A stretch of 64,000 bases of DNA from Streptomyces sp. 7-21 (GCF_016741785.1 NZ_JAERRL010000001.1:186001-250000); one strand, 5' to 3'; counted from the first letter of the stretch, positions 51,678-60,097 are shown. Numbers and translations: made by a program. The notes: generated by a model from the letters alone, not told the origin.

Positions 51678-52604
51678 ATGATCTCAGGTGACGGCGACAC
51701 GCAAGGCGACGCGGCACCCTTCACGGAGGAGAACGCCGGGGCGGTCCTGAGAGAGGCGTGCCGCGCGGCGGGGTTCGACGCCTCCGGCGCCGAGTTGCTG
51801 CGGCTGGGATCGAACGCCGTCTACAGGCTGGCTACCGTGCCGGTCGTCGTCCGGATCGCCGCCGATCCCGGTGTGCTGGATCAGATGGGGCGGGCCGTCC
51901 GGGTGGCGCGGTGGCTGGCGGCGGAGAGCTTCCCGGCCGTGCGGGTGGTGGCCGGGCTCGACCAGCCGCTGAGCGTCGGCGGGCGCGTGGTCACCTTCTG
52001 GGAGAACGCGCAGGACCGGACGGAGTACGCCCGGCTTGATGAGCTGGGCGACCTGCTGCGGGCGCTGCACTGGCTGGAAGAGCCGGAGTCCCTGGGGCTG
52101 CCGTACTACGACCCGTTCGCGCACGTGGCGAACTCCCTGAGCCGCTGCGACGGCATCAGCGCCGATGACCGGGAGTTCGTGGAGGAGCGGGCGGCGAAGC
52201 TTCAGAAGGACTACGACCGGCTGGACTTCGTGCTCCCGTTCGGCGCGATTCACGGTGACGCCAACGTGGGCAACGCCATCCGTCACCGGGACGGGCATGC
52301 GGTCCTGATAGACCTCGACGGCTTCTCACTCGCTCACCGTGAATGGGATCTCGTGCTGACCTCGCTCTATTACGAGCGGTTCGGCTGGCACACCCGGGCG
52401 GACTATGAGGAGTTCGTCTATCACTACGGGTTCGAGCTGATGAACTGGCCGGGCTACCCGGTGCTGGCGGACGTGCGTGAGCTGATGATGACGCTCTGGG
52501 TCGGCACGCAGGCAGCGACGAATCCGGAGATGGCGGCGGAGTTCTCCAAGCGGGTGCGGGCGATGCGGACGGGTGGAAGTCGCCAGGACTGGCGGCCGTT
52601 CTAG
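51678..52604 (+). CDS. APH-family phosphotransferase (element cargo)
   Basis: This 308-residue kinase of the APH fold has an HGDANVGN catalytic loop (IHGDANVGNAIRHRDG) and LIDLDGFSLAHREWDL in place of DFG, both usual for this family. The N-lobe shows LGSNAVYRLATVPVVVRIA. A TAGCGT box seven bases before ATG 51678 suggests a leaderless transcript. Its stop overlaps the stop of the convergent XRE gene by four bases. Similar proteins are widespread on Streptomyces elements, and resistance is possible but not shown. Confidence 0.78.
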   Translation: MISGDGDTQGDAAPFTEENAGAVLREACRAAGFDASGAELLRLGSNAVYRLATVPVVVRIAADPGVLDQMGRAVRVARWLAAESFPAVRVVAGLDQPLSVGGRVVTFWENAQDRTEYARLDELGDLLRALHWLEEPESLGLPYYDPFAHVANSLSRCDGISADDREFVEERAAKLQKDYDRLDFVLPFGAIHGDANVGNAIRHRDGHAVLIDLDGFSLAHREWDLVLTSLYYERFGWHTRADYEEFVYHYGFELMNWPGYPVLADVRELMMTLWVGTQAATNPEMAAEFSKRVRAMRTGGSRQDWRPF

Positions 52605-53977
52605 CCGGCGGCGGCCCACAGCCGGTGTTCTGCGGCCTGCTCGTAGAAGTCCCGGATCGCCGGCGTGGGGCCGATCCTCGCGAGGTGTTGACGGAACTCC
52701 GCGAGGTAGCTCACACATCGCGCCGACTTGAGCTGTTCGCCAAGGTCCAGCGCATCGAGCGCCACCCGGCACGCTTCCTCGGCTTCCCCCGCCCGGAGAT
52801 GGGCGTCCGCCAGAACCATGGTGGCGAAGAAGTCGCTTCGGACGTGGCTGCCGCTCATGGCGTTCTGCGCGTACTCGACGGACTTACGCGCGCTGTTGAC
52901 GTCCCGGAAGCAGTGGGCCGCCTCGGCGGCAAGCTCGGCCTCGTCAAAGTACGTGATCCACTCCGGCTCGTCGCCGCTGTTGCGGCTCTCCAGTGCCTTG
53001 GTCGCCTCGGACAGGGCCCGTTCACAGCCTCGGGTGTCGCCCATGCGGGCCAACGCACGGGCCTCCATCGCGTGGAACTGGGCGCGCAGGGTCGGCGTGG
53101 CGACGCCGGAGATTCCGAGCAGGGCGGCGCTGGCGAGTGTCTTGGCGTGTGAGTAGTGGCCAAGGAAGGTCGCCTGGTGGCTCATCGCGGACAGGATGCT
53201 CCCGGCAAGGCGCCGGTCGTCGCCGTCCTGGGCCAGGCGGAGGGCCTGGAGGAAGTAGCGCTGGGCCAAGCCGTGATGGCAGGCGTCGTAGGACATCCAC
53301 CCAGCGAGAAGGGTGGATTCGGCGGCAGTGGAGAGGAGCGCGCGGCCGACTGCCTCCTTGTGCTGGCCGTCGAGGAGGGGCGACACCTCGCGTGACAGGT
53401 ACTGAATGAGCGAGTGCCGGGCGTGGTCGCCGCCGAAGCGGTCGTCAAGCTGGGCGAAGAGGTCGGTCGTGGTCTTGATCGCCGCTACGTCGCCGAGCCC
53501 TACGCGTACGCCGTTGCTTCCGCCCACCCCCGTCAACGGCATGGGCTCGGGTGTGACGAGCCAGCGAACCGACGCCTCGTGCCAAGCGGGCTCCGAGGGC
53601 TGGGAGTCAAGCAGGGGCTCGTACCCGTTGAGGTCGGCGCGCCAGAGCTGGCCTACGGCGTTGGCTGCGTCCTGCGGCGTCGCCGGATAGCTGGTGTCCA
53701 GCAACGCCGCATCAGTCCCGGTGAGATGGTTCAGTCCGAGTTCCGCAGCACTCGTGTCCAGCGCCTTGCAGAGCAGGGGACCGTAGAAGTCATCGGGCAC
53801 GCTGTGCCCGTTCTCCCAACTCGCGATGCGGCGCTTCACACTGGCGTCTTCCGGGAGCCGTAGACCCTGCTGTGCGGCGGCCTGCCGCATCTCGGCGATG
53901 AGCCGTTGCTGTCCCCACCCGCGTGCCTTCCGACCGGCGCGGATACGCTCGCCGATCATCTGCGCGTCGTTGGTCAT
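52601..53977 (-). CDS. Large XRE-type regulator with TPR-like C-terminal region
   Basis: This 458-residue protein has an N-terminal XRE helix-turn-helix: ERIRAGRKARGWGQQRLIAEMRQ and SVKRRIASWENGHSVPDDF. A long all-helical part follows (about 150-450) with tetratricopeptide-like repeats such as YFLQALRLAQDGDDRRLAGSIL and FHAMEARALARMGDTRGCERAL. This is the usual architecture of streptomycete element-borne regulators of unknown signal. ATG 53977 is preferred to GTG 53983 on ribosome-site spacing. Confidence 0.78.
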   Translation of the reverse strand: MTNDAQMIGERIRAGRKARGWGQQRLIAEMRQAAAQQGLRLPEDASVKRRIASWENGHSVPDDFYGPLLCKALDTSAAELGLNHLTGTDAALLDTSYPATPQDAANAVGQLWRADLNGYEPLLDSQPSEPAWHEASVRWLVTPEPMPLTGVGGSNGVRVGLGDVAAIKTTTDLFAQLDDRFGGDHARHSLIQYLSREVSPLLDGQHKEAVGRALLSTAAESTLLAGWMSYDACHHGLAQRYFLQALRLAQDGDDRRLAGSILSAMSHQATFLGHYSHAKTLASAALLGISGVATPTLRAQFHAMEARALARMGDTRGCERALSEATKALESRNSGDEPEWITYFDEAELAAEAAHCFRDVNSARKSVEYAQNAMSGSHVRSDFFATMVLADAHLRAGEAEEACRVALDALDLGEQLKSARCVSYLAEFRQHLARIGPTPAIRDFYEQAAEHRLWAAAG

Positions 53978-54076
53978 GGCCACCCCCGTTCCCCGCGCCG
54001 CTGCTGTGGTGTCTGACTGTACGCAGTTGCGGGCTCACACGGAACTGATCGCCGGAAACCCCTCCCCGGGCCGGGC

Positions 54077-54138
54077 GGGTGACGGGTGATGACGCGGGCC
54101 GGGTGTCCTCGTCATCCCTCGTCACCCCTCGTCATCTC
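54077..54138. repeat. Imperfect inverted repeat and 10-bp direct repeats
   Basis: GGGTGACGGGTGATGACG (54077-54094) is nearly complementary to 54110-54127. On the right side TCGTCA(T/C)CCC-like units recur three times at 10-bp period (54109-54138). The position is upstream of both the XRE and primase-like genes, so an operator or iteron role is possible. Confidence 0.45.
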
Positions 54139-54220
54139 CCGCGCGCCGGGCAGTTGCCCGGAGGCTGGTCCCACGGCGGCCATCCGGTCGCCGGAGCGGC
54201 CCCGACTGAGGTGAGTTGAC

Positions 54221-54778
54221 GTGGAGACGATGACGCGGCGGGCTGTCGCCTGGCTGTCCGAGGCGGCGGACGTGCCCGACCGCTGCCGCGAGGTGTGGGC
54301 GGATGACCCGCGCAGGCCCTATACCTTTCCCGCCGGTCGCCGCTTCGACGTGGTCGTTGTCGAGCTGCGGCTTGGCGTGGAGACGTTCGCTCAGCTCGAA
54401 CGTCACCGGCTGCCGGTCGGCCCGGTCATGGCGGACTGGGGCACGCAGCACGTCGGCTTCTTCCTCCCGCCCGGGTCCCGGGAGCGCTTCGGCCGGATGC
54501 TGTCGGCCGAGTCGGATGACGCACCGGCCTACCGGTACCTCGATGACGAGAGCTCGCTCGTCGTCGTCCCGGGCCCGATGCCGCTCAGCGGCGACCGGTA
54601 CACCTGGCTGCACGCCCCGTCGGCCGACACGCACGGCACGCCCGCCCGGACGGCCGCGCTCGCCGCGATGCTCGTGGCCGCGCACTGCGTGATCCTGCGC
54701 GCCGAGCAGTACGGCAAGGAGTACGGCCCGCACACCGACCAGCCGCGACGGGAGGCCAGCGATGCCGGGCGAGGATGA
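54221..54778 (+). CDS. Primase/polymerase-like N-terminal domain protein
   Basis: This 185-residue protein resembles a group of Streptomyces proteins described as bifunctional DNA primase/polymerase (prim-pol) domain proteins. It has AVAWLSEAADVPDRCREVWADDPRRPY, FDVVVVELRLGVETF, VMADWGTQHVGFFLPPGSRERF and VVVPGPMPLSGDRYTWL. I cannot confirm the catalytic aspartates by eye. It would support element replication or be a regulator. GTG 54221 follows GAGGTGAG. ATG 54230 is an alternative. It overlaps the next gene by 17 bases. Confidence 0.55.
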   Translation: METMTRRAVAWLSEAADVPDRCREVWADDPRRPYTFPAGRRFDVVVVELRLGVETFAQLERHRLPVGPVMADWGTQHVGFFLPPGSRERFGRMLSAESDDAPAYRYLDDESSLVVVPGPMPLSGDRYTWLHAPSADTHGTPARTAALAAMLVAAHCVILRAEQYGKEYGPHTDQPRREASDAGRG

Positions 54779-55064
54779 GCGGCTGCCGGACGCACCTGAC
54801 GCGGCGCACTGGTCGGCGATCCACAGCCGTGAGTGGTACGCGGCCCGGGACGCGGTGGCAGCGCTGCGGGATGTGCTGATCGCGGCGGGCTTGGATCGGG
54901 AGTTCCCGTACCTGCGGGCCGACCTGAACGCCTTCGGCATGGGGGTGATCGAACTGGGCCGTATCTCACCGGAGACGGCGCAGCGACTCGCTGAGCTGCT
55001 GCGCCTGGCCCTCGGCACGGGCCGCGAACACGACCACGATGGGAGGAACGAGAGCGATGACTGA
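54762..55064 (+). CDS. Hypothetical element protein A
   Basis: This 100-residue acidic protein contains AVAALRDVLIAAGLDREFPYLRADLNAFGMGVIELGRISPETAQRLAELL as its recognisable core (split here for reading: ALRDVLIAAGL, FPYLRADLNAFG, VIELGRISPETAQRL). A related pattern occurs in the next gene. It overlaps both neighbours. No function is known to me. Confidence 0.6.
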   Translation: MPGEDERLPDAPDAAHWSAIHSREWYAARDAVAALRDVLIAAGLDREFPYLRADLNAFGMGVIELGRISPETAQRLAELLRLALGTGREHDHDGRNESDD

Positions 55065-55365
55065 TGCACGGGGAGTGTGCGCGGGAAGCGCCACCGGACT
55101 GGCACCCGGGGTCGGGTACGTGGGCGGCTGGGCGGATGCCAAGAAGGGGGCGGACGCCCTGGCCGAGCAGCTGCGTTCGCTGGACGTGGGTCACCTGTTC
55201 GCCGGGCTCAAGGCCGACGTGAACGTCAATGGTGACGGCGTCGTCCAGCTCGGCCAGATCCGACCGGCGACGGCTCAGCTGCTCGCCACGCTGATCATGC
55301 AGGGGCTGACCGTCGAAGTCCTGGGACGCCACGCGGCGGAGGCCATGCCCCACCCCACAGCCTGA
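55057..55365 (+). CDS. Hypothetical element protein B, paralogue of A
   Basis: This 102-residue protein has the core ALAEQLRSLDVGHLFAGL, KADVNVNGDGVVQLGQI and PATAQLLATLI. It aligns with ALRDVLIAAGLDREFPYL, RADLNAFGMGVIELGRI and SPETAQRLAELL of the preceding gene. The two are small paralogues in tandem, overlapping by eight bases. ATG 55057 follows GGGAGG. The function is unknown. Confidence 0.6.
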   Translation: MTDARGVCAGSATGLAPGVGYVGGWADAKKGADALAEQLRSLDVGHLFAGLKADVNVNGDGVVQLGQIRPATAQLLATLIMQGLTVEVLGRHAAEAMPHPTA

Positions 55366-55745
55366 ACCGCCTCAAGACGCCCGGCCCGCTAGCGGTATGA
55401 GCCTGCTCCCGCACCGGCCCGGACCGGCCCCGTACGCCTCCGCTTCCTCCTCGACCTGCGGCGGGCGTACGGGGCCTTGGCGTGCATCCCTGGAACGGCG
55501 CGCTTGCGGTCGCGGTCGGCCGGAGAGTGTTGGGCCGGTGTCCTGCCCGGGTCGGGGTCGAGCATGGTCAGGGGGTCATACGCTGGCCCGGCAAATCGGG
55601 CAGCCCTGGCCTGCCCGCCAAAGTGCCCGATTGACCCCCTGGCCTTGCTCGACGCGGGCCCCGGCCCGGTCAGGTGGCTCAAAACTCGGAGGCCTTCCGC
55701 CCCAGCCACCGGCGCCAAGCGCCTATGGCCGTCCCAGAGGACGCC
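55366..55745. other. Gene-free region with nested inverted repeats
   Basis: This region lies between convergent genes. CAGGGGGTCA (55569-55578) pairs with TGACCCCCTG (55632-55641). Inside it, AATCGGGCA (55594-55602) pairs with TGCCCGATT (55624-55632). Such nested structures in a rolling-circle/transfer element could be a replication origin, a single-strand origin or the TraB recognition locus (clt). Confidence 0.45.
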
Positions 55746-56398
55746 TCACTTATTTTCTCCGGAGTCCAGTTGCTTCGGATCATCGTCTTGAATGGGTAGA
55801 ACGCGATCGGCCAAGCCCTCGGGCGCAGGGCTTATGTCGAGGGCCTGCATGGCCGTCACGGCATTTAGGCGGTCTTTCAGCTCGCGATCCTCAACCCGAT
55901 CGATCAATGAGCGCGCCCTTTCGAGCTTGTGATCAAATTCGATCTTGCTATCCAGGCGCTGAGCTTGCTCAGTCAAGTGTTTACGTGCCCGGTTTGAGTG
56001 GAACGCAAGGGCCCCGCCGCCAGTTGTGATGAGCGCCCCCGTGAGGCTCGTGACCAGTGGGACGTAGCTGAGGTCAGGGTTACCCGCATGCACAAGGGCA
56101 AGTGCACCGCCAGCCAGAATGATGGCCGCGCCGCCTGACATAAAGAGCACGCTCAATCTGAAGGTGGTCTCAGCATGCTTGAGTGCTTGGCGGAAAAGTC
56201 AAAAAAGAGCCTCTGCCTCTCAGTGGCAAGAGAGTCTCTTCGACCTTCATCAGTCGGCCCTCCTGACACGTGGCCGCCGATGTTGATGCTGTGAACCGTC
56301 CCGCCGATGACCACCCCGGCAGCGACATCGCCGCTGTTGGCGTAGAACCGGGGTTTGTCTTCTTCGCCATCGGTCCCGCCCGTTGTTACCACTGTCAT
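55746..56398 (-). pseudogene. TRADD-N-associated membrane (TAM) domain protein with a frameshift
   Basis: The frame opens at ATG 56398 and reads GDVAAGVVIGGTVHSINIGG, then RDSLATERQRLFFDF. In that frame it ends early (stop at 56153). The next frame supplies FRQALKHAETTFRLSVLFM followed by two transmembrane helices and the helical DSKIEFDHKLERARSLI. Reading LFFDF directly into FRQALKHAE requires one extra A (plus strand) in the A4 run at 56194-56197. The joined protein of about 217 residues fits the TAM family: N-terminal beta-rich motif, then 2-TM domain. TAM proteins are associated with bacterial conflict/immune signalling. The open part from TTG 56156 could still be translated by TTGA coupling. 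Confidence 0.72.
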
Positions 56399-56433
56399 GG
56401 ATGTCCCGTCCGGCTCGCTGACTCCTCTTGTGA

Positions 56434-56456
56434 GGCTACAGGCTCATCCTGTAGCC
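56434..56456. promoter_or_regulatory. 9-bp perfect hairpin upstream of the TAM gene
   Basis: GGCTACAGG (56434-56442) and CCTGTAGCC (56448-56456) with a five-base loop lie 36-58 bp upstream of the TAM gene start. This is a candidate operator or leader hairpin. Confidence 0.4.
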
Positions 56457-56607
56457 AATGGGGTGGAGCGCTGGGAGTCCGCCGCCCGGCCGGACCGGCG
56501 CGTCAGCGCCGCAGCCGGGCCGGGGCGGCAGGGCGCCGGGCGGCGCGGATGCGCCGCCCTTGATGGAGTAGAGAAAGTCTGAGCCAGGCGGGACGGCTGA
56601 GGCTGCG

Positions 56608-57348
56608 TCAGAGGCGGTACATGAGCTCAAGGTCGTCGCCGGGCAGGTGGAACTCCTCCATCGCGACGGGCCGTTCGTCGTTGCCGATGGCGATACGGAG
56701 GACGTGGAGCATGGGGACGCCTTCGGGGAGGCGGAGGGCCTGGGCCTGGTCGGGCAGGGGCATGCGGGTGCGGACGTACTCCGTGAAGTCAAGTACGTGG
56801 CCGAGCTCGGTCAGCGCTGCGTAGAGGTGAGGTGCCGGCGGTGGGGCCTGGTCCTCGTACTTGGTGCCGAGCAGCACGGAGAACGGGACGTGCGTGGCAT
56901 GGAGCTGGCGCAGGCGGCCCCGGTCGGCGGTCTGTAGCGACTGGTAGGTGTACATCGGTTCGCCGGGCGGGATGCGCAGGAGGTCGGCCAGCGGGAGAGG
57001 GGCGTCCGTGCGGGTGGCTACCGGTTCCTCGGCGTCCGTCCACCGCAGGCCGTCGGCTTCCGTGAAGCGGCCGTCGAGCTCGTGACGCACGCCGCGCGGG
57101 CGGGTGATGCTGGGGCGGCCGTGGGGAGAGCGGACGAACATGCCCCGGCCCATGAGGACTTCAACCAGCCCGTTGGCCCTGAGCTCGGCGACGGCCTGAC
57201 GGACTGTGGGGCGCGTCACGCCGAACTGCTCGGCTAGCGACTCCTCCGACGGGAGCGGCTGGCCTGCCGGGTAGGTGCCGTTGAGGATGCCTTCCCGCAG
57301 GTGATCAGCGATCTGCCGGTACTTGGGCGTCGTCTTCTTCGCAGGCAT
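56608..57348 (-). CDS. GntR-family repressor with UTRA domain (KorSA-like)
   Basis: This 246-residue regulator has a GntR winged helix (YRQIADHLREGILNGTYPAGQPLPSEESLAEQFGV, TRPTVRQAVAEL, residues 10-70) and a C-terminal UTRA effector domain (about 90-240, with HATHVPFSVL, LDFTEYVRTRMPL and VLRIAIGNDERPVAMEEFHLPG). In pSAM2-like elements the equivalent KorSA represses transfer and replication genes. It faces the SCO3933-like/TraB/Rep operon, and two identical-form palindromes lie between them. ATG 57348 has GGAGA upstream. Confidence 0.82.
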   Translation of the reverse strand: MPAKKTTPKYRQIADHLREGILNGTYPAGQPLPSEESLAEQFGVTRPTVRQAVAELRANGLVEVLMGRGMFVRSPHGRPSITRPRGVRHELDGRFTEADGLRWTDAEEPVATRTDAPLPLADLLRIPPGEPMYTYQSLQTADRGRLRQLHATHVPFSVLLGTKYEDQAPPPAPHLYAALTELGHVLDFTEYVRTRMPLPDQAQALRLPEGVPMLHVLRIAIGNDERPVAMEEFHLPGDDLELMYRL

Positions 57349-57408
57349 ACGGGTCTCCGTGGCTGTGCTCTCTCGTCATCCCGTAGAGCCTCCCTCATTA
57401 CAAGCCGC

Positions 57409-57463
57409 TTGACAACCCGTACTACGGGTCTCACTCTGGACATGCAGTACCCGTAGTACGGGT
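57409..57463 (+). promoter_or_regulatory. Transfer-operon promoter with two KorSA-type operators
   Basis: Perfect 15-bp palindromes ACCCGTA-C-TACGGGT (57415-57429) and ACCCGTA-G-TACGGGT (57449-57463) have centres 34 bp apart. TTGACA (57409-57414) and CACTCT (57432-57437), spaced 17 bp, make a rightward promoter with operator 1 filling the spacer. They are probable GntR repressor sites. Confidence 0.7.
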
Positions 57464-57515
57464 GGAAGCCACCCCGAAGCTTGCGCTTCGGGTCGAGTGA
57501 GAGGAGGTCCTGACA

Positions 57516-57854
57516 GTGGTTGCCCTGCCGATTGACACGACGAAGTACACGGGGATCATCTGCGCCGTTCCCCCGGTGCCCCGGCTGGTGAACCGGGAGA
57601 CGGGACAGGTCCGGGTGGACCGGGAGACCGGCAAGACCGTGTATGCGGTCGGCCTCTGCCTGATGGCGGGCACGTCCGCCGACGTGGTCACGGTGAGCGT
57701 GCCCGGTGAGCCGACCGGCGTTCAGGTCGGCGCCCCGGTCCAGGTCCGTGACCTGGTCGCTACCCCGTGGGAGAACGACGGACGCCACGGCGTCGCCTTC
57801 CGCGCCGCCGAGATCAAGCCCCTGAGCGCCGCCCCGGCGGGGAAGGGGGCCTGA
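57516..57854 (+). CDS. SCO3933-family protein
   Basis: This 112-residue protein matches a family found in nearly all Streptomyces AICEs (SCO3933-type, usually called regulatory): PIDTTKYTGIICAVPPVPRLV, NRETGQVRVDRETGKTVYAVGL, VVTVSVPGEPTG and LVATPWENDGRHGVAFRA. It is the first gene after the palindromic promoter and is followed at once by the transfer protein. Start GTG 57516 follows GAGGAGG. Its biochemical role is not established. A single-strand-binding-like beta fold is a guess. Confidence 0.75.
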   Translation: MVALPIDTTKYTGIICAVPPVPRLVNRETGQVRVDRETGKTVYAVGLCLMAGTSADVVTVSVPGEPTGVQVGAPVQVRDLVATPWENDGRHGVAFRAAEIKPLSAAPAGKGA

Positions 57855-57856
57855 TC

Positions 57857-59209
57857 GTGTCCGTACTGGCCTCCACGCCCACGACCGGCGAAACCGCGCT
57901 GTCCTGGGCGCTCGTGGTGGCCGCCGTGCTGGGGCTGGGCCTGCACTTCGCGGGCCCGGCCCTGCGCCGCCGCTACCCGGTGACCTGGTGGCTGTGCGTC
58001 GGCTTCCCGGCCGCCTGGCTGCGGGTGGTGCGCACCTGGCGGCCGTTGATGGCCGGGTGCGGGCTGGCCCAGAGCCGCAAGGCGGCGCTGACGGTGGTCT
58101 CCGGCCTGGTCGGCAACGGCGCGCCACCCCCGAGGCCGCGCGTTCCCCGGCGCGGCTGGGTGCGTCCGACACACGGCGGCTTCTGGTTCCTCGTCCGGCT
58201 GCTGCCCGGACAGGTCCCGGAGGACTTCGTCCAGGCGGGCCCGGCCATGGCGCACGACTGGCAGATGCACGCCGTACGGGTCACCACCTGGCGGCCCGGC
58301 ATCGTGCGCATCGCGGCGACGTACGCCGATCCGCTGAAGGAACCGCGCCTGCCCCGGCAGCGTGAGGCGGCTCGCCTGCTCCGCGTGGCCGTCGGCGTGC
58401 TCGAATCCGGCGCGGCCTGGGTCATCGACCTGCGGAAGGTGCCGCACTGGCTGATCGTCGGCGCCACGCGCTCCGGTAAGTCCACGCTGATCAACGCCCT
58501 GGTGGCGGGCCTGGCCCGGCAGCCGGTCGCGCTGGTCGGTATCGATTGCAAGGGCGGCATGGAGCTGTCGCTGTTCGAACAGCGGCTGTCGGCGCTCGCG
58601 ACCAACCGGCGCCAGGCGGTGAAGCTCCTCGGCGCGCTCGTGGAGCTGACGCAGGACCGGATGGCGCTCTGCCGGGCCGCCCGGGTGCGGAACGTCTGGG
58701 GCCTGCCGGATGACGAACGCCCCGTCCCCGTGGTGGTGATCGTGGACGAGATCGCAGAGCTTTTCCTCATCGCCAACCGCAACGAGAAGGACGAAGCAGC
58801 GGCGGCGGCAACCGCCCTGGTGCGCATCGCCCAACTCGGCGCGGCACTGGGTGTGTTCCTGATCGTGGCCGGGCAACGGGTCGGCTCCGACCTGGGCCCC
58901 GGCGTGACGGCCCTGCGCGCACAGCTCGGCGGCCGGATCTGCCACCGGGTCGCGGACTCCGGCACGGCGGAAATGGCGCTGGGTGACCTCAACCCAGAGG
59001 CACTGCAAGCGGCTCAGTCCATAGCCCCGGAGGACGCCGGGACGGCGGTCCTCGCCTCGGCGGACGGCTGGGAGCGTGCCCGCTCCCACCTGGTCACCGA
59101 GACCGACGCGGAGGACGTAGCGGCCGAGTGCGCCGCCCTGACCCCGCACCTGCCCGAACTGGCCGACGCCATCACCGGTGGCGGTCCCACCGAACTACCG
59201 ACGCGCTGA
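57857..59209 (+). CDS. FtsK/SpoIIIE-like conjugal DNA transfer protein (TraB/TraSA type)
   Basis: This 450-residue membrane-associated ATPase has an N-terminal hydrophobic helix (about 12-32) and basic segment. The FtsK/SpoIIIE motor (about 190-400) has Walker A IVGATRSGKST, Walker B VPVVVIVDEIAELF, and GVFLIVAGQRVGSD. In actinomycete elements one such protein suffices to transfer double-stranded DNA between mycelia. GTG 57857 lies two bases after the previous stop. It is the key conjugation gene. Confidence 0.85.
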   Translation: MSVLASTPTTGETALSWALVVAAVLGLGLHFAGPALRRRYPVTWWLCVGFPAAWLRVVRTWRPLMAGCGLAQSRKAALTVVSGLVGNGAPPPRPRVPRRGWVRPTHGGFWFLVRLLPGQVPEDFVQAGPAMAHDWQMHAVRVTTWRPGIVRIAATYADPLKEPRLPRQREAARLLRVAVGVLESGAAWVIDLRKVPHWLIVGATRSGKSTLINALVAGLARQPVALVGIDCKGGMELSLFEQRLSALATNRRQAVKLLGALVELTQDRMALCRAARVRNVWGLPDDERPVPVVVIVDEIAELFLIANRNEKDEAAAAATALVRIAQLGAALGVFLIVAGQRVGSDLGPGVTALRAQLGGRICHRVADSGTAEMALGDLNPEALQAAQSIAPEDAGTAVLASADGWERARSHLVTETDAEDVAAECAALTPHLPELADAITGGGPTELPTR

Positions 59210-59224
59210 AGGGAGGTGCCCCCT

Positions 59225-59419
59225 ATGCCCCTGACCGTCTCCGCCGTGCTGCCGCTGGGCCTGCTGATCTTCCTCCTGGTCCGCCTCCGCAACCTCCGGC
59301 TCACGCACGCCGTGCTCTGCGCGGTCTTCGGCTTCCTGCTGGCCGAGACGGCCGCCGCGCCGGACATCGAAACGGCCCTGGAGGAGATCGCCGCCGCTCT
59401 CGGCCGGATCGAGATCTGA
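59225..59419 (+). CDS. Small membrane protein of the transfer operon
   Basis: This 64-residue protein has one hydrophobic N-terminal segment (residues 1-20, VSAVLPLGLLIFLLV), a second weaker one (LTHAVLCAVFGFLLAE) and an acidic C-terminus. ATG 59225 follows GGGAGG. Small membrane proteins called Spd/Tra-spread are usual in these operons. The role here is inferred from context. Confidence 0.65.
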   Translation: MPLTVSAVLPLGLLIFLLVRLRNLRLTHAVLCAVFGFLLAETAAAPDIETALEEIAAALGRIEI

Positions 59420-59447
59420 CCCACCACGACCAGAAGGGAGATCAGCC

Positions 59448-59738
59448 ATGTCCGATTACGCGATCAAGAACGGCGACCGTGACGCGGTCATCGCCGGACT
59501 GCGCGAGCTCGCCGACTTCCTGGCGGACAATCCGCGCGTCATGGTGCCCCGTTACCCGAGCCTGGCGCTCATCGTGACCGGCGCCGACGCGGCAACGCGC
59601 CGCAAGATCGCCGAACTCGTCACGGCCCCGCTCGGCGTCCCCCTGGAGGACCTGGGCCACGGCTACTACACCGCGCACCGGGACTTCGGCCCCGTGCGCT
59701 ACCACGTCACGGCCGCACCCACCAAGGACGAACCGTGA
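59448..59738 (+). CDS. Hypothetical element protein
   Basis: This is a 96-residue protein, MSDYAIKNGDRDAVIAGLREL at the start and ARRDFGPVRYHV-like end (HRDFGPVRYHVTAAPT). It has mixed alpha/beta character and no known domain. AAGGGAG precedes ATG 59448. It sits between the small membrane protein and the Rep-region genes. Confidence 0.65.
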   Translation: MSDYAIKNGDRDAVIAGLRELADFLADNPRVMVPRYPSLALIVTGADAATRRKIAELVTAPLGVPLEDLGHGYYTAHRDFGPVRYHVTAAPTKDEP

Positions 59739-59842
59739 CCGCCACGAAAACGGGCTCCCGACGGGGCGCGAAGTCGCCAAACCCGACCCCGTCAGGCGCC
59801 CACTCCAACCCCTCCATGACGAGAGAAAGGAGCACATACACG

Positions 59843-60097
59843 ATGTCCAGCGCGAACCGTTCGCGCAACTCCCGACGCCTCCCGCCCGTCCGGTGCGAGA
59901 TGCGCGAGGAGGACCAGCCCACCTGCGCGGGCCGGGAAGAGGTCGTCCTGGTCAGTCCGGACGGGCAACGGCACCGGGTCTGTCCCGGGCACGGGGCGAA
60001 CCTGTGGCTGACGCATCCGGCCTGGCACTTCTCCGCCGACACCCGTCCCAAGGCCATCGCGGCCGTGCTGCGCCAGGCGTTCGGGGGGTCACGATGA
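59843..60097 (+). CDS. Small Cys/His protein ahead of rep
   Basis: This 84-residue protein has RCEMREEDQPTCAG and HRVCPGHG, which together could bind a metal (two Cys, then C-x2-H). ATG 59843 with AAGGAG 11 bases away is preferred. GTG 59735 would add 36 residues but lacks a good ribosome site, although it overlaps the previous stop (GTGA). Its own stop overlaps the rep start (ATGA). The function is unknown. Confidence 0.55.
   Translation: MSSANRSRNSRRLPPVRCEMREEDQPTCAGREEVVLVSPDGQRHRVCPGHGANLWLTHPAWHFSADTRPKAIAAVLRQAFGGSR

Noticed and set aside
51678..52604. Named aminoglycoside-resistance gene
   Set aside because: The APH fold is clear, but family breadth and no substrate-specific motif prevent a named resistance call.
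55746..56398. A two-gene system of a small soluble protein and a 2-TM membrane protein
   Set aside because: The second frame continues upstream as FRQALKHAETTFRLSVLFM, and the first continues into it if one base is restored, so it is better read as one frameshifted gene.
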